Source: an uncultured Pseudomonadales bacterium
Lineage (GTDB): Bacteria; Pseudomonadota; Gammaproteobacteria; Pseudomonadales; Porticoccaceae
NCBI GenBank assembly: GCA_943846685.1
Contig: OX044363.1
Span: 972,001 to 1,036,000 of the forward strand
Reading direction: 5' to 3'
Length of the DNA stretch: 64,000 bases
Shown: piece after piece, positions 1-9,095 of the stretch
Layout: the number at the start of each line of letters is the position of its first letter
Numbering within the stretch: the first letter of the stretch is position 1
Notes under the pieces: model-generated
Databases searched by the model: none
Seen by the model: only the letters and a program-made list of their open reading frames with translations
Told to the model about the DNA's origin: nothing
Position numbers and translations under genes: made by a program

Positions 1-37
1 CAAAAGTATCGGCGAGGCATCTTCCGATAAGGAATAA
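1..37 (+). CDS. possible 3' end of rseA/mucA (partial)
   Basis: The first bases can be read as a short coding tail (KSIGEASSDKE, stop at 35-37) ending ten bases before mucB. In this operon type the gene directly upstream of mucB is the anti-sigma factor mucA/rseA, so this is most likely its C-terminus. A second frame (stop at 28-30) is also open, and eleven residues are too few to identify the protein. The call rests on context only. Confidence 0.3.
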   Translation, partial: KSIGEASSDKE

Positions 38-46
38 CAGATCATA

Positions 47-1024
47 ATGGTTGTATTCTCATCATTTAAAATAGCATTTAAAGCGCTTAAACAGGCGGCT
101 CTGGTAGCCGCCGTTTTGCTGCATGGGCCGGTATTTTCTGCTCCGATGGAATCTGCTCATGATCTGATGGCGCGCATGGCCAAAGCCTCTCGAGAGCTTA
201 GTTACAGCGGTGTTTTCACCTACGAATACCGCGGCAACCTGACTAGCGTAAAGCTGATGCATCAGGTTCGAGAGGGTAAAATCTACGAACGCCTGTTGCA
301 TATGGACGGAACCCAACGCGATGTGGTTAGCCGCACTGACAGCGTTGACTGTGTCCGCACTGGCGATATGCTTTTGCGTGGCAATGCCTACAAAATCAAC
401 AATGAGAATTATTCGCGCTTAGAAGACTTCTACGAATTTCATATCAAGGGCGATGGGCGCATTGCCAATCGTCATGTGTCTATGGTGCACGTGCTGCCCA
501 AAGATAAGTATCGCTATGGCTATGTGGTCGCAATCGACAAAGAGTCCGGTCTATTACTGCAGTCTATATTGATGAGCCATACCGGCAAGCCTCTTGAACG
601 TTTCCAGTTTGTCGATGTGAATATTGGAGAATCATCGGCGGGTATTGATCTTCAACTCAAAGGTGACGAATTTGGAGCGGTTGACCAAGCTAATTGTATT
701 CAGGTCAGTCGCAAAATAGATGCCCTTAAATCAATGTGGCACATGGATTGGCTGCCGCCGGGCTTTGTTTTAGCCTCTCATCAATCACCGGATGCCCAGG
801 GTCAGGAAGCGATGATGTTTACCGATGGTCTGGCCGTGTTTTCGGTGTTTATTGATTCGGTGCAGGGCACTGTGCTGCCGCCGATTGACGCAAAGCTGGG
901 CGCCACAGTCGCGGTGTTGACCAAAGCCGATATCAATGGCCACCAATATGCGATCTGTGTGGTCGGTGAAATTCCTCGCGGCACAGCCAGTCAAGTGGCC
1001 AGTGCTATTAGTTTAGCGCCCTAA
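47..1024 (+). CDS. mucB: periplasmic sigma-E regulator MucB/RseB
   Basis: 325 aa, the usual size of the MucB/RseB family. An N-terminal hydrophobic stretch (about residues 15-31) ending near VFSA-PM looks like a Sec signal peptide, followed by the lipoprotein-like MucB fold (SYSGVFTYEYRG, YGYVVAIDKESGLLLQS) and a C-terminal domain. RseB binds the periplasmic part of the anti-sigma factor RseA/MucA and shields it from DegS/AlgW until mislocalised LPS or lipoprotein releases it. It is followed after 14 bases by rseC and then mucD, the classical algU-mucABCD order, which supports the call. Start chosen at the ATG behind an AAGGA motif at about 30-34. Confidence 0.93.
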   Translation: MVVFSSFKIAFKALKQAALVAAVLLHGPVFSAPMESAHDLMARMAKASRELSYSGVFTYEYRGNLTSVKLMHQVREGKIYERLLHMDGTQRDVVSRTDSVDCVRTGDMLLRGNAYKINNENYSRLEDFYEFHIKGDGRIANRHVSMVHVLPKDKYRYGYVVAIDKESGLLLQSILMSHTGKPLERFQFVDVNIGESSAGIDLQLKGDEFGAVDQANCIQVSRKIDALKSMWHMDWLPPGFVLASHQSPDAQGQEAMMFTDGLAVFSVFIDSVQGTVLPPIDAKLGATVAVLTKADINGHQYAICVVGEIPRGTASQVASAISLAP

Positions 1025-1038
1025 GGGGCAGAGTATTT

Positions 1039-1509
1039 ATGATTCTTGAAACAGGAACCGTTGTCGCTGTTGAGTCTGATGGGCTATGGGTTGAGACCAT
1101 TCAGAAGTCTGCCTGCGAAGCCTGTGTGGCTGAAAAAGGCTGCGGTCAAAAATTTCTCTCCAAATTGGCGGGCAAGACAACCAGTATTCGGGTTTTGCTG
1201 AATAATCAACCACAACAAAAATTTTCTATCGGCCAGTCGGTGACCATAGGTATTCCCGAAGACGTTATTGTGTTGGCCTCTCTGCTGGTCTATCTGCTGC
1301 CAATCTTTGGGGCTGTGGCTGGCGCCGCTATTGTCGGTATCAATGGTGGGGGTGATTTACAGAGTATTTCTGGTGCTCTAACTGGATTGTTGTTGGGCGG
1401 TTGGCTGGTCAGACTCCATAGTCAAAAATCGCGCAATGATCTGCGTTACAACCCGATTTTAGTCGACCCTTCGGCTGACACTGATGCGGCGATTATTCAG
1501 GTTCGATGA
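1039..1509 (+). CDS. rseC: sigma-E factor regulatory protein RseC/MucC
   Basis: 156 aa inner-membrane protein. The N-terminal cytoplasmic part carries a cysteine cluster typical of RseC (CEACVAEKGCGQKF, residues about 29-42), followed by two transmembrane helices (about 78-98 and 105-125) and a short charged tail. RseC is a poorly understood positive modulator of sigma-E-type envelope stress signalling; homologues are also tied to redox control and thiamine or Rnf/SoxR functions. It lies 14 bp after mucB and 113 bp before mucD, consistent with a mucBCD operon. Confidence 0.9.
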   Translation: MILETGTVVAVESDGLWVETIQKSACEACVAEKGCGQKFLSKLAGKTTSIRVLLNNQPQQKFSIGQSVTIGIPEDVIVLASLLVYLLPIFGAVAGAAIVGINGGGDLQSISGALTGLLLGGWLVRLHSQKSRNDLRYNPILVDPSADTDAAIIQVR

Positions 1510-1622
1510 TCTGTATTAACTACGTCTGATTATGGTTTATCTATCATCTTCTGTTCGACTATTTTTAATAATGCCGATAACACTTTTATACCAAAGCGAT
1601 TATTAATATTGGAGAAAATTCT

Positions 1623-3005
1623 GTGATTAAAAGATTTGCCGCCGCTACTTCGTTTGTTCTTATTCTATTTATATCTCTGTCTGCCAATGCCCAGTTACCA
1701 GATTTTACCGCCCTGATTGAAGAGACTTCACCGGCGGTGGTTAAAATTAATACGGTGCAGAAGACCCGAAAAAGTGCCGGGTCGCAAATACCCCCGGGGC
1801 AAATTCCGGAGATTTTCCGCGAACTATTTCAGCAGCGCGAGAGACAGCAGGCGCCGCGTCCAGCCTTTTCCATGGGCTCAGGTTTTGTGATTTCCGATGA
1901 TGGCTATATTCTTACCAATCACCATGTGGTCGACGGGGCGGATGAAATAGTCGTACGTTTTTCCGATCGACGAGAATTTACCGCCGAGATAGTCGGCAAA
2001 GATCGCCGTTCGGATCTGGCGCTGCTAAAAATTGAAGCCACTGGATTGCCAGTGCTTAAGTTCGCCGAGCCCGACAAGTTAAAGGTCGGTGCCTGGGTGT
2101 TGGCTATTGGCTCGCCATTTGGCCTCGACTACTCGGCCAGTGTCGGTATTGTCAGTGCCATAGGACGGAGTATTCCCACCGACAAGGGTGAAAACTATGT
2201 GCCGTTTATTCAAACCGATGTAGCGATTAATCCGGGCAATTCCGGTGGCCCGCTATTTAATCTCAATGGTGAAGTGGTAGGTATCAACTCTCAGATTTAC
2301 TCGCGCTCTGGCGGCTCCATTGGACTCTCCTTTGCGATTCCTGCCAGTGTTGCAACCGGAGTTGTTGAACAGCTCAAAGAAAATGGCGTGGTTCAGCGTG
2401 GCTGGCTGGGTGTGGTTATTCAGGATGTCGATAGAGACCTTGCCCGCTCACTGGATCTGGATAAGCCTCAGGGCGCCCTAATTAATGCGGTTGAGCCCGA
2501 CAGTCCTGCAGATAAAGGCGGAATTAAACCCGGCGATGTTATTGTGCGCTTTAACCAGCAGATCATTGTCGATTCAGGAGATCTTCCCCATGTGGTTGGA
2601 ATGCTCGCCCCAGGTAAAAAAGCGCCGGTTATGCTTTATCGCAAGGGCAAACTTAAAAAGCTCAGTGTTGAGATTGGCACTCTCAAGGGCGGCGAACAGA
2701 CCGTTGCCGGCCGCGCTGATGGCAGTGATCGAATAGGCCTGCTTGTTGAATCCTTAAGTGAGCGGGAATTGAGGTCGTTGGGTATTCGCGGTGGGGTGGT
2801 GATCGAACAGGTTTCAGATGATTCCGCTGCCTCAGAATCGGGTTTACGCCGTGGTGATATTATTTTACAGCTCGGATACAGCCGCATTGACGATGTCGAT
2901 GAATACAATCAGGTGGTCCGAGAGCTGCCCACTGATACACCGGTTTTAATTCGTTTTTACCGGCAGGGTCGGGCGATTTCTAGAACCATTATTATCAAGC
3001 CATAG
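1623..3005 (+). CDS. mucD: periplasmic serine protease MucD (HtrA/DegP family)
   Basis: 460 aa HtrA/DegQ-type protease. It has a signal peptide (residues 1-23, cleavage near ANA-Q), a trypsin-like domain with catalytic triad His101 (TNHHVVD), Asp131 (RSDLAL) and Ser207 (GNSGGP), then two PDZ domains (about 255-345 and 365-455). It degrades misfolded periplasmic proteins and, as MucD in Pseudomonas, dampens AlgU signalling. Start is a GTG with a GGAG motif about ten bases upstream. It is the last gene of the envelope-stress operon, and a long inverted repeat follows it. Confidence 0.95.
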   Translation: MIKRFAAATSFVLILFISLSANAQLPDFTALIEETSPAVVKINTVQKTRKSAGSQIPPGQIPEIFRELFQQRERQQAPRPAFSMGSGFVISDDGYILTNHHVVDGADEIVVRFSDRREFTAEIVGKDRRSDLALLKIEATGLPVLKFAEPDKLKVGAWVLAIGSPFGLDYSASVGIVSAIGRSIPTDKGENYVPFIQTDVAINPGNSGGPLFNLNGEVVGINSQIYSRSGGSIGLSFAIPASVATGVVEQLKENGVVQRGWLGVVIQDVDRDLARSLDLDKPQGALINAVEPDSPADKGGIKPGDVIVRFNQQIIVDSGDLPHVVGMLAPGKKAPVMLYRKGKLKKLSVEIGTLKGGEQTVAGRADGSDRIGLLVESLSERELRSLGIRGGVVIEQVSDDSAASESGLRRGDIILQLGYSRIDDVDEYNQVVRELPTDTPVLIRFYRQGRAISRTIIIKP

Positions 3006-3022
3006 CTTTTGGGCTTTATATA

Positions 3023-3102
3023 GGCGCTATTTGCACTCTTTATCAGCCGCGTGTTTTGCTTAATAAGGCGCGCGGTTGATAGCGAAAGAGGCGTAAATAG
3101 GC
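3023..3102. repeat. long imperfect inverted repeat between mucD and lepA
   Basis: The core arms 3041-3051 and 3071-3081 (TATCAGCCGCG / CGCGGTTGATA) pair along all 11 positions with one G-U wobble. The pairing continues outward imperfectly through CTCTTT/AAAGAG and CTATTT/AAATAG, giving arms of roughly 30 bases around a 19-base centre. There is no T-run after the stem, so it is not a standard intrinsic terminator on the plus strand. It may end or process the mucD transcript, or act in the lepA leader. Confidence 0.6.
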
Positions 3103-3141
3103 TAAACTCCGCTCGCATTTTTTAACGGTAGTGAAAACACC

Positions 3142-4935
3142 TTGTCCGATCTCAGCCACATCAGAAATTTTTCGATTATTGCCCATATTGACCATGGCAA
3201 ATCCACCATCGCAGACCGCTTTATTCAGGTCTGTGGAGGCCTTGCTGAGCGTGAAATGGCCGCTCAGGTTCTCGACTCTATGGATATTGAGCGCGAGCGC
3301 GGTATTACGATTAAAGCCCAGAGCGTGACGCTGCCGTATACCGCTAAAGATGGTAAAACCTATCAGTTAAACTTTATTGATACCCCCGGTCATGTGGATT
3401 TCTCCTACGAAGTCTCCCGCTCGCTGGCCGCCTGTGAAGGCGCGCTGCTGATTGTCGATGCCGCGCAGGGCGTAGAAGCACAGTCCGTAGCCAACTGCTA
3501 CACCGCGATTGCTCAGGGCCTGGAAGTTATTCCAGTATTGAACAAAATGGACTTACCTCAGGCCGAGCCGGAAAAGGTGATCGCTGAGATCGAAGATATT
3601 ATCGGCATTGAAGCCACCGATGCTGTGCGCTGTAGTGCCAAATCTGGCGAGGGTATCAACGATATTCTCGAAGAGTTGGTTTTAAAGGTGCCACCACCTG
3701 TGGGTGATGTAGATGCACCACTACAGGCTTTAATTATTGATTCATGGTTCGACAACTACCTTGGCGTTGTTTCTCTGGTGCGTGTAATGCAAGGCACGCT
3801 GACCAGCAAAAGCAAAATTGTTGCTAAAACTATCGGCAAGCCCCATGTGGTCGACAGCGTTGGTGTGTTTACCCCCAAGCGCAAAGAGACCGGTGTATTG
3901 CGGGCTGGCGAAGTTGGCTTTATGGTCGCGGGCATTAAAGATATTTTAGGCGCACCGGTGGGTGACACTATCACCAACCTAAGCACCTCTGACGTTGATC
4001 CTCTTCCCGGCTTTCAACGGGTTAAACCGCAGGTTTATGCGGGTATGTTTCCGGTTGATTCCGATGATTTCGAAGACTTTCGTGAAGCTCTGGCCAAACT
4101 TGCGGTCAATGATGCATCGCTGTTTTTTGAGCCGGAAAGTTCCGATGCGCTGGGCTTTGGCTTCCGCTGTGGCTTCCTCGGGATGCTGCATATGGAGATT
4201 ATTCAAGAGCGTCTCGAGCGTGAATACGATCTCAACCTGATTACCACCGCGCCTACCGTAGTCTTCGAAATTCTCAACACCTCCGGTGATCTGCTGCATA
4301 TTTCCAATCCTTCGGCACTGCCGGATCCGGCCCATATTGAAGAGATGCGCGAGCCGATCTGTGAAGCCAATATCCTTGTCCCCAAAGACTATGTGGGCAA
4401 TGTGATCGCTCTCTGTGTCGAAAAACGTGGCGTACAAAAAGATATGCAGTTTGTCGGCGGGCAGGTAGCGATCAGCTATGAGCTGCCGATGAGTGAAGTG
4501 GTGATGGATTTCTTTGATCGACTCAAATCTGTAAGTCGCGGTTTTGCCTCTCTGGACTACAGTTTTATACGTTTTCAGGCCTCCTCTCTGGTCAGGTTGG
4601 ATGTATTGATTAACGGTGATCGTGTGGACGCTCTGGCCGCGATTATCCATCGCGATACCTCCCAGCAAAAAGGCCGGGTTCTGGCCGATAAAATGAAAGA
4701 GTTAATTCCCCGACAGATGTTTGATGTGGCTATTCAGGCGGCTATCGGTGGCAGTGTGGTTGCCCGAACTACAGTTAAGGCACTACGCAAGAATGTAACC
4801 GCCAAATGTTATGGTGGCGATGTTACCCGTAAGAAGAAATTGTTAGAAAAGCAGAAAGCGGGTAAGAAACGCATGAAGCAGGTGGGTAGTGTTGAAATTC
4901 CTCAGGATGCGTTTTTAGCCGTGCTAAAAAGCTAA
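3142..4935 (+). CDS. lepA: elongation factor 4 (LepA), ribosome back-translocase GTPase
   Basis: 597 aa, matching the usual LepA length. GTPase motifs: G1 AHIDHGKST (residues 14-22), DTPGHVD (from 80), NKMD further on. EF-G-like domains follow, then the LepA-specific C-terminal domain rich in Lys ([33 protein letters not shown]). LepA binds ribosomes and affects initiation and elongation under stress. The only reasonable start is TTG: no in-frame ATG or GTG lies just upstream, and the N-terminus ([13 protein letters not shown]) aligns with the family start. It lies upstream of lepB, the conserved order. Confidence 0.96.
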   Translation: MSDLSHIRNFSIIAHIDHGKSTIADRFIQVCGGLAEREMAAQVLDSMDIERERGITIKAQSVTLPYTAKDGKTYQLNFIDTPGHVDFSYEVSRSLAACEGALLIVDAAQGVEAQSVANCYTAIAQGLEVIPVLNKMDLPQAEPEKVIAEIEDIIGIEATDAVRCSAKSGEGINDILEELVLKVPPPVGDVDAPLQALIIDSWFDNYLGVVSLVRVMQGTLTSKSKIVAKTIGKPHVVDSVGVFTPKRKETGVLRAGEVGFMVAGIKDILGAPVGDTITNLSTSDVDPLPGFQRVKPQVYAGMFPVDSDDFEDFREALAKLAVNDASLFFEPESSDALGFGFRCGFLGMLHMEIIQERLEREYDLNLITTAPTVVFEILNTSGDLLHISNPSALPDPAHIEEMREPICEANILVPKDYVGNVIALCVEKRGVQKDMQFVGGQVAISYELPMSEVVMDFFDRLKSVSRGFASLDYSFIRFQASSLVRLDVLINGDRVDALAAIIHRDTSQQKGRVLADKMKELIPRQMFDVAIQAAIGGSVVARTTVKALRKNVTAKCYGGDVTRKKKLLEKQKAGKKRMKQVGSVEIPQDAFLAVLKS

Positions 4936-5005
4936 GAGCTAATAACAAAAAAAGTTTACAGTTGAGCGGCCAATAGGCCTCTAATCAAAAAGGAGAGCGA
5001 TCCGG

Positions 5006-5737
5006 ATGGATCTTAATTTCGAGCTTATATTGACGGTTATTTTTCTTATTTCAGCCTGTTTCTGGCTGCTTAATAAATTTGTGGTCAAGCAGGTCGAAGG
5101 GTCGATCGAATTTGCCGGGTCAATGGCCCCGGTGCTGGGTCTAGTGCTGGTGCTGCGCTCTTTTGTTATCGAGCCCTTTCAGATTCCATCGTCGTCAATG
5201 GTGCCAACCCTAAAAGTCGGTGACTTTATTGTTGTTAACAAATGGACTTACGGAATACGTCTGCCGGTTATCCGTAATAAAATCATTGAACTCAACTCAC
5301 CTGAGCGCGGCGATGTGATGGTGTTTTTCCCGCCCCATGAAGAGCGCTACTTTATTAAGCGAGTGGTTGGCCTGCCGGGTGACGAGATTCATGTTTTAAA
5401 CGGTGTGCTCTATGTCAATGGCGACAAGATGAGCCAGAAAGTTCTTGCCGACGAAGAAGCTGCACCGCGATCGGTGGTTATGACTGAAGATTTAACCGGT
5501 ATTGAGCACGCTATCCAAAAGCGCCTGCTGCCGACCCGTCTAAGTCAGAACTTCACCGCCGTAGTGCCTCAGGGACATTACTTTATGATGGGTGATAACC
5601 GCGATAATTCAAGCGATAGCCGCGTCTGGGGCCCTGTTCCAGAAGAGCGAATAGTGGGTAAGGCATTTGCCCGATGGATGTTCTGGAATGAGTTCCTCTC
5701 CCTGCCCAGCTTTGAACGAGCCGGCAAAATCCAGTAA
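5006..5737 (+). CDS. lepB: signal peptidase I
   Basis: 243 aa inner-membrane protease that removes Sec and Tat signal peptides. Two N-terminal hydrophobic segments (about 5-24 and 40-55) anchor it. Ser64 in IPSSSMVPTL is the expected nucleophile and Lys118 in RYFIKRVVGLPGD the general base; the box GDNRDNSSDSR is near the C-terminus. It is shorter than E. coli LepB (324 aa) but similar to other compact gammaproteobacterial forms. It follows lepA by 70 bp with an AGGAGAG ribosome-binding site. Confidence 0.95.
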   Translation: MDLNFELILTVIFLISACFWLLNKFVVKQVEGSIEFAGSMAPVLGLVLVLRSFVIEPFQIPSSSMVPTLKVGDFIVVNKWTYGIRLPVIRNKIIELNSPERGDVMVFFPPHEERYFIKRVVGLPGDEIHVLNGVLYVNGDKMSQKVLADEEAAPRSVVMTEDLTGIEHAIQKRLLPTRLSQNFTAVVPQGHYFMMGDNRDNSSDSRVWGPVPEERIVGKAFARWMFWNEFLSLPSFERAGKIQ

Positions 5738-5782
5738 GGTTGTCGGCAAACAACAGTTTTAAAATATCTCAAGGAAGCGGAT

Positions 5783-6160
5783 ATGAATATTAAAAGTCAC
5801 AGCGGTATGACAACAACATCAGCGCTGTTCACAGTGTTTATTGTTGGATTTGCATTAACGATTATTTTTAAACTTGGCCCTCACTATCTGGATAACAGAA
5901 TTATTCAGGGAGCCATTGATCAAGTGGGTCAGTCTGATATTAATGGCAAATCAGATTCACAGATACGTAGAAAGATCGCAGGTTTTTTTACCATTAACAA
6001 TATTCGCGATATAGACACAAGAAAAGTAGTTATAGCTCGGGACGACAACGGAACCCGAATCAGTCTGGACTACGAAAAACGAATCGTAATGTTTGGCAAC
6101 GTCGATGTAGTGCTTAGATTTAGCAATAAATACCAAGCGGTTGATACTATCGATAATTGA
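5783..6160 (+). CDS. DUF4845 membrane-anchored protein of unknown function
   Basis: 125 aa. It has a short polar N-terminus (MNIKSHSGMTTTSALFTVF), one transmembrane helix (about residues 13-32) and a small periplasmic domain (GPHYLDNRIIQGAIDQV...). This resembles DUF4845 proteins, which sit between lepB and rnc in many gammaproteobacteria. Its strand order resembles a pilin-like N-terminal helix plus a small beta domain, but I cannot assign a function. An AAGGAAG ribosome-binding site precedes the ATG. Its place in the lepA-lepB-rnc-era run is conserved. Confidence 0.8.
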   Translation: MNIKSHSGMTTTSALFTVFIVGFALTIIFKLGPHYLDNRIIQGAIDQVGQSDINGKSDSQIRRKIAGFFTINNIRDIDTRKVVIARDDNGTRISLDYEKRIVMFGNVDVVLRFSNKYQAVDTIDN

Positions 6161-6196
6161 GAGTGCTGAACAAAATTATTAACTCGAGGATTATCC

Positions 6197-6871
6197 GTGG
6201 CGAATGCCCAGCAACTCCAGGACCGCTTGCAGTATCAGTTTAGCGACCAGACTCTTTTAACGCTGGCACTCTCTCACCGGAGCTGCGGTAGTAAAAATAA
6301 CGAGCGACTCGAATTTCTCGGCGACGCAGTACTCGGACTCACCGTATCCAACTTTCTTTTTCAACGCTTTCCAGAAGCCCGTGAAGGCGACCTCAGTCGT
6401 ATCCGTTCGCAGATCGTGCGTGCCGAATCCCTTGCCGATATCGCCAGATCACTTGAACTGGGTTCCGAGCTGCTGCTCGGCCAGGGAGAGATGAAAAGTG
6501 GTGGTCATCGCCGCGATTCAATCCTTGGCGATACAGTTGAAGCGCTTATAGGCGCGATCTATTTGGATAAGGGTTTACCGGCCGCTGAGCAGGCTGTGGT
6601 TAACTGGTTTGCGGATATGTTAAATGCTGTCACCCTAGATACACCGGTTAAAGATGCCAAGACGGGATTGCAGGAATGGCTGCAGGGCAGGGGCAAGCCA
6701 TTGCCAGAATATGTAGTTTTAAAAACTCAGGGCGAAGATCATAGTCGCCTTTTCACTATCAGTTGCAAAATTGCCGATATCGAAGCTGCCGCTGAAGCGA
6801 CCGCAAGCAGTCGTCGCAAGGCCGAGCAGTTAGTCGCTGAACAATTATTAAAAGAGCTGGAGAACCGATAG
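6197..6871 (+). CDS. rnc: ribonuclease III
   Basis: 224 aa. The RNase III catalytic domain occupies about residues 5-150, with the signature [13 protein letters not shown] (about 35-47) and the second acidic site [13 protein letters not shown]. The dsRNA-binding domain begins at [11 protein letters not shown] (about 155-222). The dimeric enzyme processes the rRNA precursor and cleaves structured mRNAs. GTG start with a CGAGGA motif upstream. Its TAG stop shares one base with the GTG start of era, so rnc and era are translationally coupled. Confidence 0.96.
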   Translation: MANAQQLQDRLQYQFSDQTLLTLALSHRSCGSKNNERLEFLGDAVLGLTVSNFLFQRFPEAREGDLSRIRSQIVRAESLADIARSLELGSELLLGQGEMKSGGHRRDSILGDTVEALIGAIYLDKGLPAAEQAVVNWFADMLNAVTLDTPVKDAKTGLQEWLQGRGKPLPEYVVLKTQGEDHSRLFTISCKIADIEAAAEATASSRRKAEQLVAEQLLKELENR

Positions 6872-7779
6872 TGACAGATGCCCCAACTAATGAATCCAAA
6901 TGTGGCTATGTCGCCATAGTCGGCCGCCCCAATGTTGGCAAGTCGACACTGCTCAACCATATGCTCGGTCAAAAGCTGTGTATTACCTCGCGCAAGCCGC
7001 AGACCACCAGACACACATTATTAGGCATTAAGACTGAAGATAACCTGCAGGTTGTCTTTGTGGACACCCCGGGTATTCACACCAATCAGGAACGCGCCAT
7101 CAACCGTGTAATGAACCGCTCGGCAGCCAGTGTAATTGCCGATGTGGATCTGGTGATCTTTGTTGTCGATCGTTTCGAATGGAGCGAGGCCGATGAATAT
7201 GTCGCCAAGTATATTTCCAATTATGACGTGCCAGTGATTGTCGCGATCAACAAGGTTGATCTGATTGAAGACAAAGAAGAGCTGCTGCCTCATTTACAGT
7301 TTCTCTCAGAGAAAGTGAAGGCAGCAGATTTAATTCCCCTGTCAGCACTTCGCAGAACCAACTTTGAGCAGCTAGAAGAACGAATTAATAGCTTTATGCC
7401 TGAAGCGCCGCATATTTTTCCCGAAGATCAAATCACCGATCGCAGTGAGCGCTTTTTAGCTGCAGAAATGGTTCGCGAGAAAATAACCCGACAGCTGGGT
7501 GCCGAAGTTCCCTATCAGGTAACCGTAGAGATCGAAGAGTTCCGTGTTGAGCCTAAAGTCACTCATATCGGTGCACTGATCCTGGTTGAGCGCGAAGGCC
7601 AGAAGAAAATTATTATTGGCAACAAAGGTGAGCGGATTAAAAATATTGGTCAGCAGGCACGCGCCGATATGGAGAGCCTGCTGGGTTGCAAAGTGATGCT
7701 TAAAACCTGGGTTAAAGTTCGCAGTGGCTGGTCTGATGACGAGCGAGCGCTGCGCAGCCTTGGCTATATTGACGAGTAA
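6871..7779 (+). CDS. era: GTPase Era, 30S ribosome assembly
   Basis: 302 aa. Ras-like GTPase domain with G1 GRPNVGKST (residues 18-26), DTPGIH and NKVD, followed by a KH RNA-binding domain with the [11 protein letters not shown] motif. Era binds the 3' end of 16S rRNA and helps 30S maturation. GTG start overlapping the rnc stop by one base, the standard rnc-era pairing. Confidence 0.96.
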   Translation: MTDAPTNESKCGYVAIVGRPNVGKSTLLNHMLGQKLCITSRKPQTTRHTLLGIKTEDNLQVVFVDTPGIHTNQERAINRVMNRSAASVIADVDLVIFVVDRFEWSEADEYVAKYISNYDVPVIVAINKVDLIEDKEELLPHLQFLSEKVKAADLIPLSALRRTNFEQLEERINSFMPEAPHIFPEDQITDRSERFLAAEMVREKITRQLGAEVPYQVTVEIEEFRVEPKVTHIGALILVEREGQKKIIIGNKGERIKNIGQQARADMESLLGCKVMLKTWVKVRSGWSDDERALRSLGYIDE

Positions 7780-7785
7780 TCTATT

Positions 7786-8511
7786 GTGCGCATAGAGGCA
7801 GAGCCGGGATTTTTATTGCATTCGACGCCCTATCGCGAAACCAGTTTACTGGTTGACCTTTACACAAAAAATTACGGCCGTATTCGCTGTGTAGCCAAAG
7901 GCTTTCGCAAACCGAATAAAAAGGGTATCAGCCGCCCCATATTTCCCTACACCGAACATCAATTTAGCTGGCAGGGTCGCGGCGAGTTAAAGACCCTGAT
8001 TCAAGCAGATGCCACTGGAGCGCCAGTGCTATTGCAGGGGGTCAGTCTATTTACCGGCCTCTACCTCAATGAATTATTCTATCGCCTGCTTCAAGAGCAG
8101 GACATGCATGAATACCTCTATCAACAGTACCAAAACCTTATAGCCATTCTCTGTCAGGGTCAGCCCGATGAGGTGCAGTTGCGCCATTTGGAAATGACAT
8201 TGCTCGAAGAGCTTGGTTATGGGCTGGTACTGGACTCTGATGCCCACAGCGGTACGCCACTGCAAGCTGATAGCTACTATCAGTATATTCCCGAGCGTGG
8301 ATTGCAGCTGTCGATCAATCAGCGGGGGCCAGCGCAGGGCAGTTATGTCGGCAGCGATCTGATTAGTATTTCCCGGGGTGAGTTTTCTCAGGGCACGCCA
8401 TTGCGCACCGCCAAACAACTGCTGCGCAGCGTGATAGACTTTTATCTGGGTGGCAGACCATTGCATAGTCGAGAGCTCTACCGACAGCATCTTCTGTCCC
8501 AAGCCTCCTAA
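7786..8511 (+). CDS. recO: DNA repair protein RecO
   Basis: 241 aa with an N-terminal OB fold (FLLHSTPYRETSLLVDLYTKNYGRIRCVAKG) and a helical C-terminal part containing the family motif GLYLNELFYRLLQEQD. RecO loads RecA on SSB-coated single-stranded DNA with RecR and RecF. GTG start six bases after the era stop, with no clear ribosome-binding site of its own, so it is probably read by coupling from era. In many relatives pdxJ follows recO; here acpS follows directly. Confidence 0.93.
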   Translation: MRIEAEPGFLLHSTPYRETSLLVDLYTKNYGRIRCVAKGFRKPNKKGISRPIFPYTEHQFSWQGRGELKTLIQADATGAPVLLQGVSLFTGLYLNELFYRLLQEQDMHEYLYQQYQNLIAILCQGQPDEVQLRHLEMTLLEELGYGLVLDSDAHSGTPLQADSYYQYIPERGLQLSINQRGPAQGSYVGSDLISISRGEFSQGTPLRTAKQLLRSVIDFYLGGRPLHSRELYRQHLLSQAS

Positions 8512-8540
8512 TCCGCGAGAATAATGTTGGAAGTAAAACT

Positions 8541-8915
8541 ATGAGCATAGCCATTGGCACAGATATTGTTGAAATTGCCCGTATCGCCGAAGTATTGGAG
8601 CGGCAGGGTGAGCGCTTTATCGATCGCATACTTAGCCCCAGTGAAAAATTACAGTATCAGGCTCACAGCGATGGCGTGGCCTTTGTCGCCAAGCGTTTTG
8701 CTGCCAAAGAAGCCATAGCCAAAGCACTGGGTACAGGAATAGGTCACGGCGTCAGCTTTCAGGATATGGTGATTGGCAACGATGAAAAGGGCGCGCCCTA
8801 TGCGGAATTATCCAATGGTGCCGCTCAGGTAATGCAGGACCGCGGTGGCCAGAAAATGCTGATTAGCCTTGCCGACGAGCGCCATTACGCTATGGCTTAT
8901 GCTGTTTTGATTTGA
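8541..8915 (+). CDS. acpS: holo-[acyl-carrier-protein] synthase
   Basis: 124 aa. Asp8 (GTDIVEI) and Glu57 (KRFAAKEAIAKALGTG) are the metal- and substrate-binding residues of AcpS. The enzyme transfers 4'-phosphopantetheine from CoA to acyl carrier protein, which fatty acid synthesis needs. It lies 29 bp after recO; the expected pdxJ between them is absent. No strong terminator is visible in the 180 bp that follow. Confidence 0.95.
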   Translation: MSIAIGTDIVEIARIAEVLERQGERFIDRILSPSEKLQYQAHSDGVAFVAKRFAAKEAIAKALGTGIGHGVSFQDMVIGNDEKGAPYAELSNGAAQVMQDRGGQKMLISLADERHYAMAYAVLI

Positions 8916-9095
8916 GTATGTCTGGGAGCCATCAGCCTATATGGTGTGGCACTCTTCTTTATGCAAAACAATTATTAGTTATAACTCTCTTGAAGGGGCA
9001 GAGCCGCAACGGTTCAGGCACAATGACTCGTTAAGATTTTTCGCTCTTCATCGAAAATGGCTATCAAAAAAATATCAGTTTAAAGAGTATCAACT

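Noticed and set aside
3131..3328. Short plus-strand frame beginning at GTG 3131 ahead of lepA
   Set aside because: Out of frame with lepA and overlaps it; no ribosome-binding site or homology, so not a leader peptide I can defend.
3979..4668. 229-codon minus-strand open frame within lepA
   Set aside because: It is a shadow of lepA codons; lepA has full family motifs in the opposite frame.
8916..9095. Possible RNA gene or small hairpin in the acpS-cysM gap
   Set aside because: Only short 6-bp pairings (TTTTCG/CGAAAA) are seen; no tRNA cloverleaf, no T-run, no conserved riboswitch pattern.
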